A stretch of 64,000 nt of DNA, from the NCBI GenBank assembly GCA_043788745.1, contig JAYVTO010000123.1, positions 3,689 through 67,688 on the forward strand. Direction: 5' to 3'. A program made the translations under genes and the position numbers. Source of the DNA: JBBQWZ01 sp043788745. GTDB taxonomy: Bacteria; Acidobacteriota; Terriglobia; Bryobacterales; Bryobacteraceae. Shown piece after piece: positions 43,330 to 51,908 of this stretch. The notes beneath the pieces are model-generated. The model saw only the letters and a list, made by a program, of their open reading frames with translations. It was not told where the DNA came from and searched no databases. Within the stretch, counting starts at the first letter, position 1. Each line of letters begins with the position of its first letter.

Positions 43330-44526
43330 TCACGCGGTGCGTTTTGAGCCGGTGAGGGACAGCCAGAGCACATAGCCAACGATCGGCAGAACAGCGGCAA
43401 TCGTGAAGGCGGTCTGAAAACTGCGCGCATCAAAGAGCCGTCCGAAGTAAGGCATCGCGACCGCGAGCACGGCGCCGTATGCGCCCGTGCAGAGGCCGCC
43501 GATCCAGCCGGATTTCTGCGGCGAGAACAATTCCGTCGCATAGCTGATGGGCAGCAACTGGAATCCCGAAGCGACAAACATCGCAAAGAAGAACTGTGCC
43601 AGCGCCGCCTTGTACGAGGACTGCATCGGGACTGCAGCCAGCGGCAGACTAAGCAACGCAGCCGCGGGCAGCAGCCAAGAAACCACGCGGAGCTTGTTGC
43701 GGCCGCGCGCCAGGCGGTCCATCAAATAGCCCCAGAAGAAGATGCCAAGCTCAGAGCCGAGCGGTGGAATCCAGAGAAACGCTCCGATCTCTTTTTGCGA
43801 CAGATGCAGCGCGCGGCTAAGATAGAGGGCCGCGGAGTAAACCGTGAAGCCGAGTGGCACGGCTCCGAGCGAATAGCAAAGCAGGAAAGCCCAAACGCGG
43901 CGGTCGGTAAGCGAGGGATTCGCGGTGGGCGTCTCGGAAACCGTGACGGACTGCACACTACTCTGCGCGGAGGCCCATGCTGCCTTGCGCGTGAACAGCA
44001 GCCAGAACAAAAGCCACGCGAGTCCAATCACGCCGGTCGCCCAAAATGCGCCGCGCCAGCCGTAGGCGAGGGCGATGGGCGTCATCAGAATCGGCGTAAT
44101 GATCGCACCGGCGGAGCCGCCGGAATACGCCATCGCGATTCCGCGAGAACGTTGCGAGCAATCGAGCGTGTGTGTGACGGCGCGCAGGCCTGCAGGTGCG
44201 GCCGCGCCTTCGCCGAGTCCGAGCGCGGCACGTGCGAACCAGAATCCGGCAAAGCTATTCGTCCACGCGTGCGCAACCGACGCCAGCGACCAGAGCGCGA
44301 CGGCGATGGTCATCCCGCGCCGAAGCCCGATGCGGTCGAGCAGCCAACCCCACGCCGGATTCGCGACCATGAACGCGATCGAGTAGGCCGACACGACGAA
44401 GCCGAACTGTTCAGCGTTCATCCCCGTCTCTTTGAGAATCGTCGGCGACAGCAGCGCGAGCGTATTGCGGTCGATGTAGCTGATGACGATCACCAGCATC
44501 ATCGAGGCCACGGGAAGCCAGCGCAT
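43330..44526 (-). CDS. MFS transporter (ACS/ExuT-like), second of a tandem pair
   Basis: The 398-residue protein has 12 predicted transmembrane segments, with MFS loop motifs WGWLLDRIGLRRGM near residue 65 and LGLGEGAAAPAGLRAV near 105. The ISYIDRNTLALLSPTI start is typical of anion:cation (hexuronate/glucarate) symporters. It is clearly paralogous to the upstream gene (shared ETGMNAEQ, SGGS.GAIITP and YGWRGAFW motifs). The ATG overlaps the stop of that gene (TAATG). The Shine-Dalgarno AGGAGG is inside a hairpin, suggesting coupled translation. The substrate is unknown. Confidence 0.88.
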   Translation of the reverse strand: MRWLPVASMMLVIVISYIDRNTLALLSPTILKETGMNAEQFGFVVSAYSIAFMVANPAWGWLLDRIGLRRGMTIAVALWSLASVAHAWTNSFAGFWFARAALGLGEGAAAPAGLRAVTHTLDCSQRSRGIAMAYSGGSAGAIITPILMTPIALAYGWRGAFWATGVIGLAWLLFWLLFTRKAAWASAQSSVQSVTVSETPTANPSLTDRRVWAFLLCYSLGAVPLGFTVYSAALYLSRALHLSQKEIGAFLWIPPLGSELGIFFWGYLMDRLARGRNKLRVVSWLLPAAALLSLPLAAVPMQSSYKAALAQFFFAMFVASGFQLLPISYATELFSPQKSGWIGGLCTGAYGAVLAVAMPYFGRLFDARSFQTAFTIAAVLPIVGYVLWLSLTGSKRTA

Positions 44527-45791
44527 TAGGAGGCTTTCCTCCTTTTCAAAAGAAACCAGGCCACGCATCCGAGCACGGGCAGCGACGCGGCCAGCGCGAA
44601 CGACTCGTTGTAGCGATGTTGATCGAAGAGGCGTCCGGCATACGGCATCACCAAGGCAACCGTGGCGGACCACGATCCTGCGCCGAGGCCTGCGATTAAG
44701 CCGGCATGGCGCGCCGCGAAGATGCGCTGGGCGAACGCGATACCGCCGATGATGAAGCCCGAGGTGGTGAACATCGCCAGAAAGAGTTCGGCCATGACGA
44801 TCGGCAGCGACTGGATGTGCGGAACAAGAGCCAGAGGCAACGAGCAAAGCACCAGAAACGGGAAGAGGCGCTCGAAGCCGCGCTCCGTGCGACCGCCGTG
44901 GATAATGCGGTCAACGGCCCAACCCCAGAAAAAGTAGCCGAGTTCCCACCCGATCGGCGGGACAAGTAACAAATACTTCAACTGATCCTGCGATTGATGC
45001 CACGACTGCGAAAGGAACAGCGACGTGTTGTACAGAACGAAGCCCAGCGGCATCGCGCCAAGCGCGTAGATCGCAATGAAGGCCCACGTTTCGGGGTCGG
45101 CGATGCGGGGCGCGCGGTCGCCGGCGGTCTGCGTCAAAGAAACCGCTGCTGCGGAAGGCAGGCGTTCGGATTTCGGGCTGCCGAAGAACCACCACCATAT
45201 GATCCAAAGCGCCCCGACGAAGCCCGTGCACCAGAATGCACCGCGCCAGCCAAAGCGCGCGGCGATGGGGATGACAATCAGCGGAGTGATGATCGCGCCA
45301 AGCGATCCGCCGCTATAAGAGATCGCGATTCCGCGGGCGCGCTGCGACGGCGGAAGCGATTCGGTCGCGGCCCGGAGCCCGCCAGGGAAGGTCGCGCCTT
45401 CGCCGAAGCCGAGGAAGGCGCGCAGTGCCGCGAAGCTGAAAAAGCCGCTCGCGAGCGCATGCAGGACCGATGCGAGTGTCCACAGTGAGACGGCGGCCGT
45501 CATGCCGCGGCGCGTTCCAAACTTGTCGAGTGCCCGGCCCCACACGGGGTTTCCGGCCATGTATGCGAACGAGAATGCGGAGACCACCCAGCCGTATTGT
45601 TCGGCGTTCATCCCGGTTTCTTTGAGAATTGTCGGGGCGAGCGCGGCCAGTGCGTTGCGATCGATGTAGCTGATGACGGAAACCAGCATCATCGCGACCG
45701 AGGGGATCCAGCGCCGCCAAGTGGCGTCGTAGGGGACTCCGGCGGCGTTCTGGGTTTCGATCGAATTCAGGCTGGAAAGCTCGCTGGACAC
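44526..45791 (-). CDS. MFS transporter (ACS/ExuT-like), first of a tandem pair
   Basis: The product from GTG 45791 has 421 residues and 12 transmembrane segments. Motifs WGRALDKFGTRRGM and LGFGEGATFPGGLRAATESL mark the family. It resembles the downstream paralogue along the whole chain, so the pair arose by tandem duplication. The start is uncertain: GTG 45791 has no Shine-Dalgarno but has TATCAT 7 bases upstream. The open frame reaches 46151, but that part overlaps the divergent TPR-like gene. A Pfam-level transport substrate cannot be set; organic anions such as hexuronates are common in the family. Confidence 0.85.
   Translation of the reverse strand: MSSELSSLNSIETQNAAGVPYDATWRRWIPSVAMMLVSVISYIDRNALAALAPTILKETGMNAEQYGWVVSAFSFAYMAGNPVWGRALDKFGTRRGMTAAVSLWTLASVLHALASGFFSFAALRAFLGFGEGATFPGGLRAATESLPPSQRARGIAISYSGGSLGAIITPLIVIPIAARFGWRGAFWCTGFVGALWIIWWWFFGSPKSERLPSAAAVSLTQTAGDRAPRIADPETWAFIAIYALGAMPLGFVLYNTSLFLSQSWHQSQDQLKYLLLVPPIGWELGYFFWGWAVDRIIHGGRTERGFERLFPFLVLCSLPLALVPHIQSLPIVMAELFLAMFTTSGFIIGGIAFAQRIFAARHAGLIAGLGAGSWSATVALVMPYAGRLFDQHRYNESFALAASLPVLGCVAWFLLKRRKAS
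44528..44543 (-). promoter_or_regulatory. Hairpin sequestering the Shine-Dalgarno of the second MFS gene
   Basis: On the minus strand AGGAGG, AAAG and CCTCCT form a perfect 6-bp stem with a 4-base loop. AGGAGG is the only good ribosome binding site for the ATG at 44526. CCTCCT is part of the last codons of the upstream MFS gene and is followed by TAATG. Ribosomes finishing the first gene would open the stem. This is sequence inference only. Confidence 0.5.
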
Positions 45792-45798
45792 AAGCTGG

Positions 45799-45804
45799 AT
45801 GATA
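45799..45804 (-). promoter_or_regulatory. -10-like TATCAT before the first MFS gene
   Basis: TATCAT on the minus strand ends 7 bases before GTG 45791, without a ribosome binding site. This would give a leaderless transcript. It is a pattern match and the start codon itself is uncertain. Confidence 0.25.
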
Positions 45805-45920
45805 GCGTATGCCGGTACGATTCGGCGGGTTTCGGCGTTCGTCCGGAGATTTCTGCCAGTCGCCGGTTTCGCGGTAATGATTTTGGAATCCGCAGGTAAC
45901 TTGAACACGAGGGATTCACT

Positions 45921-46628
45921 ATGACCAACTGGAAAAAAGTACTCATTGCGGGCGCGGTGGCGTTTGCGCTGACGTTTGTCTTCACGTTGAAGAGCGCGCC
46001 GGCGCAGGAACAGGTTCGGTTCGACCACAAGGTGCGGGAGGACTTCTTTGCTGGATTTCTCGGCAATAGCGAGTTGTTGGCGCGCGGGATGGCGGCGTGT
46101 GAGAAGGTGCTCGCGGAGAATCCGAAGCACGCGGAAGCTTTGGTTTGGCACGGCTCAGGCCTTTATTACCAGGGTGGGCAGATGTCGCGCGGGGCGGACG
46201 CGCAGAAGGGCATGGCGCTTATCCAGCAGGGGATCGAAGAGATGGATCGAGCGGTCGAGTCAGCTCCGGATAGTGTTGGAGTGCGGATTCCGCGCGGCGC
46301 GGTGCTGTTGACGTCAGCGGCCTTCATTCCGCCGGCATTCGGCGAGCCATTGGTGGAGCGCGGGCTCAGCGACTATCGACGTGTGGTGGAGCTTCAGAAA
46401 AATCAGTTGATGACAATTGGCGCGCATCCGCGCGGCGAGTTGTTGAGCGGCTTGGCGCTCGGCAATGCGTACTTGGGGAACACTGAGGAAGCGGAGGGTT
46501 GGTTTCTGAAAGTGAAAGCGATGAATCCGAATTCGCCGTATTCGAAGCGGGCGGACAAGTGGCCGGCGGCGAAAACGCTGGCGCCGATGGAGACGGGTTG
46601 CATTGGGTGCCACCTTCCTGCGAGGTAG
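45921..46628 (+). CDS. Membrane-anchored/exported TPR-like protein with C-terminal CxxCH
   Basis: The 235-residue protein has an N-terminal hydrophobic export or anchor segment (VLIAGAVAFALTFVFTL). TPR-like helical repeats follow (ACEKVLAENPKHAEALVWHG near 60, LALGNAYLGNTEEAEGWFLK near 185). It ends with a single haem-type motif, GCIGCHLPAR. One CxxCH would allow covalent haem c attachment after export, or metal binding. The function is unknown. GAGGG lies 7 bases before the ATG. It is divergent from the MFS pair with about 130 bases between starts. Confidence 0.75.
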   Translation: MTNWKKVLIAGAVAFALTFVFTLKSAPAQEQVRFDHKVREDFFAGFLGNSELLARGMAACEKVLAENPKHAEALVWHGSGLYYQGGQMSRGADAQKGMALIQQGIEEMDRAVESAPDSVGVRIPRGAVLLTSAAFIPPAFGEPLVERGLSDYRRVVELQKNQLMTIGAHPRGELLSGLALGNAYLGNTEEAEGWFLKVKAMNPNSPYSKRADKWPAAKTLAPMETGCIGCHLPAR

Positions 46629-46684
46629 TTGGCACGACAGGGCATTCTCTCGTTCTCTGCGCCCCTCTAATGGTTTCCAGGGAA

Positions 46685-47026
46685 TTATCTTCCAGATGGC
46701 TGGATCGCAACGGTCGTCAAGGCTTTCCACCACGGCAGGGGTCCGCCTTCGGCGGCGATGTCGATGAGGGTAACGACAAGGACGACGCCAAGGACGACTT
46801 TCCAGAGGCCCGTCGATATTCCCCGTCGCGCCGTCCAGTAACCCGCGGCTGCGCAAAGGGTGGCGGCCAGGAGGAATGGCCAAACATGAGGGGCATTCAT
46901 GATGTCCCTCGTGAGAAGCACCAGGCCTGAGGCGAGCCAAAGGATGACCTTCCAGCCCGAAGCCGATTTGGCCCGCCACTTCACCCATTCATACGCCGCC
47001 AACGAAAGACAAAATGCTCCGATCAT
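46685..47026 (-). CDS. Small integral membrane protein, unknown
   Basis: The 113-residue protein has about four hydrophobic segments (FCLSLAAYEWV, VILWLASGLVLLTRD, WPFLLAATLCAAAGYW, VVLGVVLVVTLIDIAA). I do not recognise the family. The ATG at 47026 has GGAGG 4 bases upstream, which supports it and rejects the longer open frame to 47446 inside fabF. It lies 115 bases downstream of the fabF-like gene on the same strand and may be co-transcribed. Confidence 0.65.
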   Translation of the reverse strand: MIGAFCLSLAAYEWVKWRAKSASGWKVILWLASGLVLLTRDIMNAPHVWPFLLAATLCAAAGYWTARRGISTGLWKVVLGVVLVVTLIDIAAEGGPLPWWKALTTVAIQPSGR

Positions 47027-47141
47027 GCTTCCTCCCCGCGCAGCGGTGGGGCCTATCCAGGCTGTTCCATCTCGGCACGGCAGGCTGAGCCAGATAGGAG
47101 TTCCGCTTGAGGGACAGGATACTATAATATGCCCCGCCACA

Positions 47142-48350
47142 TTACCGAAACCGTTTGAAGGCCAGGACGGCATTGAGGCCGCCGAACGCGAAAGAGTTTG
47201 ATAGGGCGGCCTCGACCTGAATGGTGCGGGCGGTGTTGGCGATGCAATCGACGGGGCAGACGGGATCGGGTTCGGTGAAGTTGGCGGTGGGTGGCAGGAT
47301 GGCGTGATGGAGCGCGAGGGCGGTAGCGGCGGCTTCGAGAGCTCCGGCGGCGCCGAGGGCGTGGCCATGCATGGATTTCGTGGAGCTGACAAGCGGAAGC
47401 GTGGGGCCGAAGACCTGGCCGAGCGCATCGCATTCGGTGGTGTCATTGGCGGCGGTGCCGGTGCCGTGGGCGTTCACGTAGCCGACTTGTTGTGGGACGA
47501 GATCGGCGTCGGCGAGTGCGGCGACGATGGCGCGGGCTGCGCCTTTCGCGGAGGGCTGGGTAATGTGATGGGCGTCGGCGGTCATCCCGAAGCCGGCGAG
47601 TTCGGCGTAGATGGTGGCTCCCCGGGCGAGGGCGTGTTCGAGCGGTTCGAGGACGAGCATGGCTGCGCCTTCGCCGAGGATCAGGCCCCTGCGATCCTTC
47701 GAAAACGGCCGGCATGTATCCGTCGACACGACACGCAGCGCTTCCCAGGCACGCAGCGAACCGAGCGTGAACGGAGCTTCGCTGCCGCCGGCAATCGCGA
47801 GATCGGCGGCACCGTTGCGTACCAGCCAGAAGGCTTGGCCGATGGCGTGGTTCGACGACGAGCACGCAGTGGCTAGTGTGAAGACCGGTCCGGTGATTCC
47901 AAACTCAAGCGAGATACGGCTGGCGGCGGCATTCGCCATCGACTTCGGAATTGAAAACGGCGGGAAGCGCGTTGCGTTGTGCGCGTAGAGATCGCGGTAA
48001 CCAATCTCTTCGCTGGCTTGGCCACCCATGGCAGATCCCGTGGCGATCGCAGTACGCTCACGGAGTTCGTCGGTGAAAATGATTCCCGCGTCGCGTATCG
48101 CTTCGCGCGCGGCGACATTGCCGAACATCGCGAATCGATCGAGGAGGCTCGCGTCTCTCTCGGAGAAGTGATCCTCGAAGCGGAATCCGCGGACCTCTGC
48201 GCCATTGGGAAATCGCGTAGTGCCGGCGGGAACGCAATCGAGCGGAGCGATTCCAGACCGGCCGTTGACAAGCGCGTTCCAGAACTCGACCGCCGTTGGT
48301 CCCAGCGCGGAAATCACTCCGAGGCCCGTGATCGCGACGCGGCGAGTCAT
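47142..48350 (-). CDS. fabF: Beta-ketoacyl-ACP synthase II (FabF-type)
   Basis: The 402-residue protein condenses malonyl-ACP with an acyl-ACP. The N-terminus RRVAITGLGVISALG and catalytic triad are clear: Cys in TACSSSNHAIG near 163, His in NAHGTGTAANDT near 300 and His in KSMHGHALGAAG near 335. ATG 48350 fits the family start. It is next to a dedicated acyl carrier protein and a polysaccharide deacetylase rather than a full fab operon, so it may serve a specialised acyl chain instead of bulk fatty acid synthesis. The region between it and the ACP gene is 64 bases. Confidence 0.92.
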   Translation of the reverse strand: MTRRVAITGLGVISALGPTAVEFWNALVNGRSGIAPLDCVPAGTTRFPNGAEVRGFRFEDHFSERDASLLDRFAMFGNVAAREAIRDAGIIFTDELRERTAIATGSAMGGQASEEIGYRDLYAHNATRFPPFSIPKSMANAAASRISLEFGITGPVFTLATACSSSNHAIGQAFWLVRNGAADLAIAGGSEAPFTLGSLRAWEALRVVSTDTCRPFSKDRRGLILGEGAAMLVLEPLEHALARGATIYAELAGFGMTADAHHITQPSAKGAARAIVAALADADLVPQQVGYVNAHGTGTAANDTTECDALGQVFGPTLPLVSSTKSMHGHALGAAGALEAAATALALHHAILPPTANFTEPDPVCPVDCIANTARTIQVEAALSNSFAFGGLNAVLAFKRFR

Positions 48351-48414
48351 AGCCGTGGCGCGGCCTTCAGGTCGCGCGTACCAAACCCAACTCCTACAAA
48401 GGCTGCTCGGCGCA

Positions 48415-48690
48415 TTAGTCGCCCTTTTCGGCCAGGAGCTTCTCGACGCCTTCGACAGCGGCACGGACGGTCCGCAATTCCCTGGCTGCATCGTCCGGAA
48501 TATTGATGTCGAATTCGCCTTCGAGTCCGAACAGAAGATTGATCCCGTCGAGCGAATCGATCTTCAATTCTTCAAATGTGCTGTCGACCGTGATCGATTC
48601 GAGTGGAATCTTTTGGGCGTTCGCGATGACGCGGAAAACGCGCTCCGCTACGGATTCGGCTGCGGCGTTTGGGGTTGCGGATTCAGACAT
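48415..48690 (-). CDS. Acyl carrier protein
   Basis: The 91-residue protein has the phosphopantetheine attachment motif LKIDSLDGINLLF, with the modified Ser near residue 47. FDINIPDDAARELRTV is the typical third helix region. It is longer at the N-terminus (SESATPNAAAES) than housekeeping ACPs, and the residue after DSL is Asp. Its start lies inside the end of the polysaccharide deacetylase gene (43-base overlap) without a clear Shine-Dalgarno, so coupling is likely. It probably works with the adjacent FabF-type synthase. Confidence 0.9.
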   Translation of the reverse strand: MSESATPNAAAESVAERVFRVIANAQKIPLESITVDSTFEELKIDSLDGINLLFGLEGEFDINIPDDAARELRTVRAAVEGVEKLLAEKGD

Positions 48691-49382
48691 AGCAATTCGG
48701 AAACGGTGACGAAACGAAATCCTCGATCTAGTAACAAGGGTATCGCGGATCGTAGGGACTCAATGGTAGACTCGATGTTCGGGGCCGCCTGCGTCGCGCG
48801 ACCGTCGTGAAGGCAAAAGATCGCACCGCTGGCCGCGCCTTTCAGCAGTCGAGTCGCGACGGCATCGGCAGGCAGACGCCAGTCTTGCGCGATGGTCGTC
48901 CACATCACCCCCAGCAGGCCGAAATGAGCTTGCGCGGCGCGCAGGCCAAACCAGCGGACGCCGTACGGCGCGCGAAACAGTCGCGGTGTGCAGCCGGTTG
49001 CTTCGCGGATCGCCGCCTGAGCACGCGCGACCTCTTCAAGAATTGCCGGGGCGCGCATGAAGTGCAGGCGTGGATGCGTGTGCGTGTGATTGCCGATCTC
49101 GTGGCCGCCGTCCGCCACGGCACGCGCGATTGCCGGTAGGCGTTGCACGTTCGCGCCGCATTGGAAGAAAGTCGCGTGCACGTTGTGGGTAGCGAGCAGA
49201 TCGAGCAGCCCTGGAGTGGATTCGCTGGGGCCGTCGTCGAAGGTAAGCGCGATCACCGGTTCGCTTGCTGACCCCCGCCACGCCGAAGGCGCGAAGACAG
49301 ATGAGGCGCGTCCGCGGACAGCCCAGGCCGAGAAAGCCGCCGCGGCGGCAAGCGCCGAGGCGGCTTCGGGAATCACGACCAC
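48648..49382 (-). CDS. Polysaccharide deacetylase (NodB fold, CE4)
   Basis: The 244-residue protein has an N-terminal hydrophobic Ala-rich segment, probably signal or anchor. The NodB motifs are LTFDDGPSE near residue 47, GGHEIGNHTHTHPRL near 92, the RAPYGVRWFG motif near 139 and FCLHDGRATQ near 191. Such enzymes deacetylate GlcNAc in peptidoglycan, chitin or exopolysaccharide. The C-terminal tail is Pro/Gln-rich (LNPQPQTPQPNP) and its DNA overlaps the acyl carrier gene. It overlaps the upstream enolase-superfamily gene by 10 bases. Confidence 0.9.
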   Translation of the reverse strand: MVVIPEAASALAAAAAFSAWAVRGRASSVFAPSAWRGSASEPVIALTFDDGPSESTPGLLDLLATHNVHATFFQCGANVQRLPAIARAVADGGHEIGNHTHTHPRLHFMRAPAILEEVARAQAAIREATGCTPRLFRAPYGVRWFGLRAAQAHFGLLGVMWTTIAQDWRLPADAVATRLLKGAASGAIFCLHDGRATQAAPNIESTIESLRSAIPLLLDRGFRFVTVSELLCLNPQPQTPQPNP

Positions 49383-50605
49383 TTCTCGCTATGGTCTCCG
49401 CTGACAGCCCAGGTTTCGGCAGGAGAATCGAGGCGGAAGGTGGACCACGGTCCGGGGATCCACGGGTAGCGCCAGATCACGCTTTCGTCAATATCGACGC
49501 CGAGGCCGGGCGCACGAGAGAGCGTGAGTTCACCGCGATGGATCGCGAGAGGTTCTTTGAGGATTTCGGAGGCCAGCGGAAAGGGATACATGCCGGCTCC
49601 TCCGTCGTGGGTGTAACAAGGATATTCGAGCCAGCGAACAACAGATTCCGGCCAGCAGACGCCCAGTTGCGCGGCTGCGACCAGTTCGAGCGCGGTGCCC
49701 CAACTGTGAAAGGCGAAATGAAGCCCGGCGCGCGCGATGTCGGGGAACAGCCGGCGGGCAGAGGCGTAGCCGCCCTGGCAAACGACGTCCATCTGAACAC
49801 AATCGACGCAGTTCGATTCAATAAGGTCGAGGAAGCGTAGTTCACTCGGTTCATGTTCGCCGCTCGCGATAGGGATGAGGTCGAGTTCGCGCAGTTTCGC
49901 GTAGGCAGCATGGTCGTCGGGCGGAAGAGGTTCTTCGAGCCACGCGATCCGGAAATCGACGAGCTGCTCGGCAAGGCGGGCCACGGTTTCCGGCGTGTAG
50001 CTCTTGTCGCCCATCCGCCACCAGGTATGCGCATCGATCATGAGGTCGAAATCCGGCCCACAGGCCTCGCGCATCTTTCGAACGGTTTCGATATCCTGAT
50101 CGGGCCCCATGCCTGGGCGCATTTTGTAAGCGCTGAACCCTAGCGCGCGGACTCCGGCGGCCTCGGCGGCGTGGGCCTCGGGCGATTGATACATTCCGGC
50201 GGAGCCGTACAGCCGGATGTGATCGCGGACCCGTCCGCCGAGCAACTCAGACACGGGAACGCCGCGCGCCTTGCCCATCAGGTCGTACAGCGCGACTTCG
50301 ACCGAGCCGTATACTTTGTTGGTTTCCGCGTCGGTGCCTGCGCCTTGTTGAAACTGGATTCGCAGGGCATCGGGATCAGATAGCGTCCTTCCCGTGAGGA
50401 AAGGCGCAATGATGTGGTCAATCGATTTCTTGGCGCGTTCGCTTGCCTGGCCGGGCGCGTAACCAGTGAAGCCGTCCGTCGTCTGCACGCGGATCAGCAT
50501 GGCGTCGCGTTTGTTGATCGTTCGCTCTCCGCCGAAATAGCGCAGCTTCAACGGGTGCGGCAAGGGGTAGGAAAGCAGAAATGGTTGGACGGAGGAGATC
50601 TTCAT
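49373..50605 (-). CDS. Enolase-superfamily (mandelate racemase/muconate lactonizing type) enzyme
   Basis: The 410-residue protein has the capping-domain start KISSVQPFLLSYPLPHPL and the barrel. Metal ligands are visible in LMIDAHTWW (Asp near 190), AWLEEPLPPDD (Glu near 220) and IASGEHE (Glu near 245). General bases are the Lys in SAYKMRPG near 162 and His in FAFHSWG near 297, so the set is that of MR-subgroup acid-sugar dehydratases. The KxK motif reads KMR. The exact sugar acid is unknown. It overlaps the polysaccharide deacetylase gene by 10 bases. Confidence 0.87.
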   Translation of the reverse strand: MKISSVQPFLLSYPLPHPLKLRYFGGERTINKRDAMLIRVQTTDGFTGYAPGQASERAKKSIDHIIAPFLTGRTLSDPDALRIQFQQGAGTDAETNKVYGSVEVALYDLMGKARGVPVSELLGGRVRDHIRLYGSAGMYQSPEAHAAEAAGVRALGFSAYKMRPGMGPDQDIETVRKMREACGPDFDLMIDAHTWWRMGDKSYTPETVARLAEQLVDFRIAWLEEPLPPDDHAAYAKLRELDLIPIASGEHEPSELRFLDLIESNCVDCVQMDVVCQGGYASARRLFPDIARAGLHFAFHSWGTALELVAAAQLGVCWPESVVRWLEYPCYTHDGGAGMYPFPLASEILKEPLAIHRGELTLSRAPGLGVDIDESVIWRYPWIPGPWSTFRLDSPAETWAVSGDHSEKWS

Positions 50606-50690
50606 GCTGGGGCGTACGCCCGGTTAGCCTTCGTTTTGAGAGTAGCAAAAACGCAGGAGAAGTGCGTTTTCATTGGAGAAAACGAAAAGA

Positions 50691-50715
50691 GGCCGGATGC
50701 GCGAAGCATCCGGCC
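50691..50715 (-). terminator. Rho-independent terminator of the molybdopterin-binding-like gene
   Basis: The arms ggccggatgc at 50691-50700 and gcatccggcc at 50706-50715 form a perfect 10-bp stem with a 5-base loop. On the minus strand the stem is followed by TCTTTTCGTTTTC, a U-rich tract. It lies about 70 bases after the stop of the minus-strand gene at 50788. This is the clearest intrinsic terminator in the window. Confidence 0.8.
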
Positions 50716-50787
50716 GTCGGAGCACCCTTCGGCCGGTTTCGGAGGTGTCGACCGTTGGGATTTGAATGACTACGAACCAAACTTCCG

Positions 50788-51759
50788 TTAACTGAGGAGA
50801 CCGCCGTGTCCAAGGCAGCCTACTTCCCAGCCCGAAACCCGATACCGGGCCAACATCGGCGGCAGGACGAGATCGACGACATTCTGTTTGGCGGAACGAT
50901 AGCAACCCGGCGCCGAAAGTACCGGCACACCGTCGTGATAGCCGAGCAGGAAGAGATTGCCCGGTTCGACGGGCGCGAGGAAGCGCTCCAACTGGCACCC
51001 GATGCGCACCATGGCACGGCCGATTGTATCTTCGGGGCCGGCGGGTGCCGTGGTGGATGCGACAATGACCACCGTTGGCTTGGCTTTTAGTAAATGCTGC
51101 ATGGATCGGGCGACTGCCGCCTCGTCCTCACTCGTGATGAGTACAAAGTTGGCTGCCGCTCCCAGGCGCTCGAGGCGCTGGGTCATGATGGGCTCGAACA
51201 ACTGGCGGGCGCGATCACCGGAGCCAGGGTCGGAGTAGAGGACGCTAATCGTGGGCTTGCGAATCGGCCGTGCCTGCAGAATCGGGCCGCGCTCTTTCAA
51301 AATCGAGACGATGGCGTCGAGCTGCGACTGCGCGACCGCGAAGGGTGAGCTTTTCACAGTTGCGACGCGCTGTCCAGCAGCCGCGTAGCTGAAATTCAGG
51401 CTGGTGGCAATCACGACGCTCGAGGCGCAATTAATCTGGCGGAGGAGTTCGTCGTCGACAAGGACGCAGCAATCTTCGGTAGCGACCAGGTTCGCTCGGC
51501 CGCCGCTGGCCAGACGGATCTCCATACAGCCGCAGCCCATTTCGGCGGAAACCTGTCGGACGGCTTCGTCTTCCGAAGCTTCACCGTCCTCGAGTTGGGC
51601 GACCCAAACCTGGTTCATTCCTTCGGTGGAGAGAAGGCGAACGTCCTCATCGCTGAGTATATGCCCTTTGCCAAGCAGCTTTTTGCCGCCCGGCCGAAAG
51701 ATCGTACAACTCAGGATCCGTCCTGTCGACTCCCGCACATCAACGGTTTGGGCTTTCAT
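50788..51759 (-). CDS. Molybdopterin-binding-domain-like protein
   Basis: The 323-residue protein has an N-terminal segment like MoeA/GephE domains (VDVRESTGRILSCTIFRPG, GKGHILSDEDVRLLSTEG). A C-terminal MoCF-like domain follows from about 170 (TISVLYSDPGSGDRARQLFE, VIVASTTAPAGPEDTIGRAM). The usual GG.S motif of molybdopterin binding is replaced by STTAPAGPEDT, as in MocA-adjacent homologues. A role in molybdenum cofactor handling is likely but not proven; no other moco gene is nearby. ATG 51759 has GGGAGA upstream. A U-rich terminator follows the gene. Confidence 0.65.
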   Translation of the reverse strand: MKAQTVDVRESTGRILSCTIFRPGGKKLLGKGHILSDEDVRLLSTEGMNQVWVAQLEDGEASEDEAVRQVSAEMGCGCMEIRLASGGRANLVATEDCCVLVDDELLRQINCASSVVIATSLNFSYAAAGQRVATVKSSPFAVAQSQLDAIVSILKERGPILQARPIRKPTISVLYSDPGSGDRARQLFEPIMTQRLERLGAAANFVLITSEDEAAVARSMQHLLKAKPTVVIVASTTAPAGPEDTIGRAMVRIGCQLERFLAPVEPGNLFLLGYHDGVPVLSAPGCYRSAKQNVVDLVLPPMLARYRVSGWEVGCLGHGGLLS

Positions 51760-51908
51760 CGGGTCTCCCGCATGGAACAAAATTTGGCGGCGTTGAGACG
51801 CGCGCTTGTTCTATAGTGCGGGAGGGCCCAGAAAACTCTCAGGGAAATTTACTTGTTTTGCGATAAGTTGTTTCGGTGCGTGTAAACCCTGCAAACCTTG
51901 GAAGCAAA

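Noticed and set aside
46685..47446. Long form (253 codons) of the small membrane protein
   Set aside because: The extra N-terminal part lies antisense-free but out of frame within fabF and is Ser/Pro shadow. A good Shine-Dalgarno supports ATG 47026.
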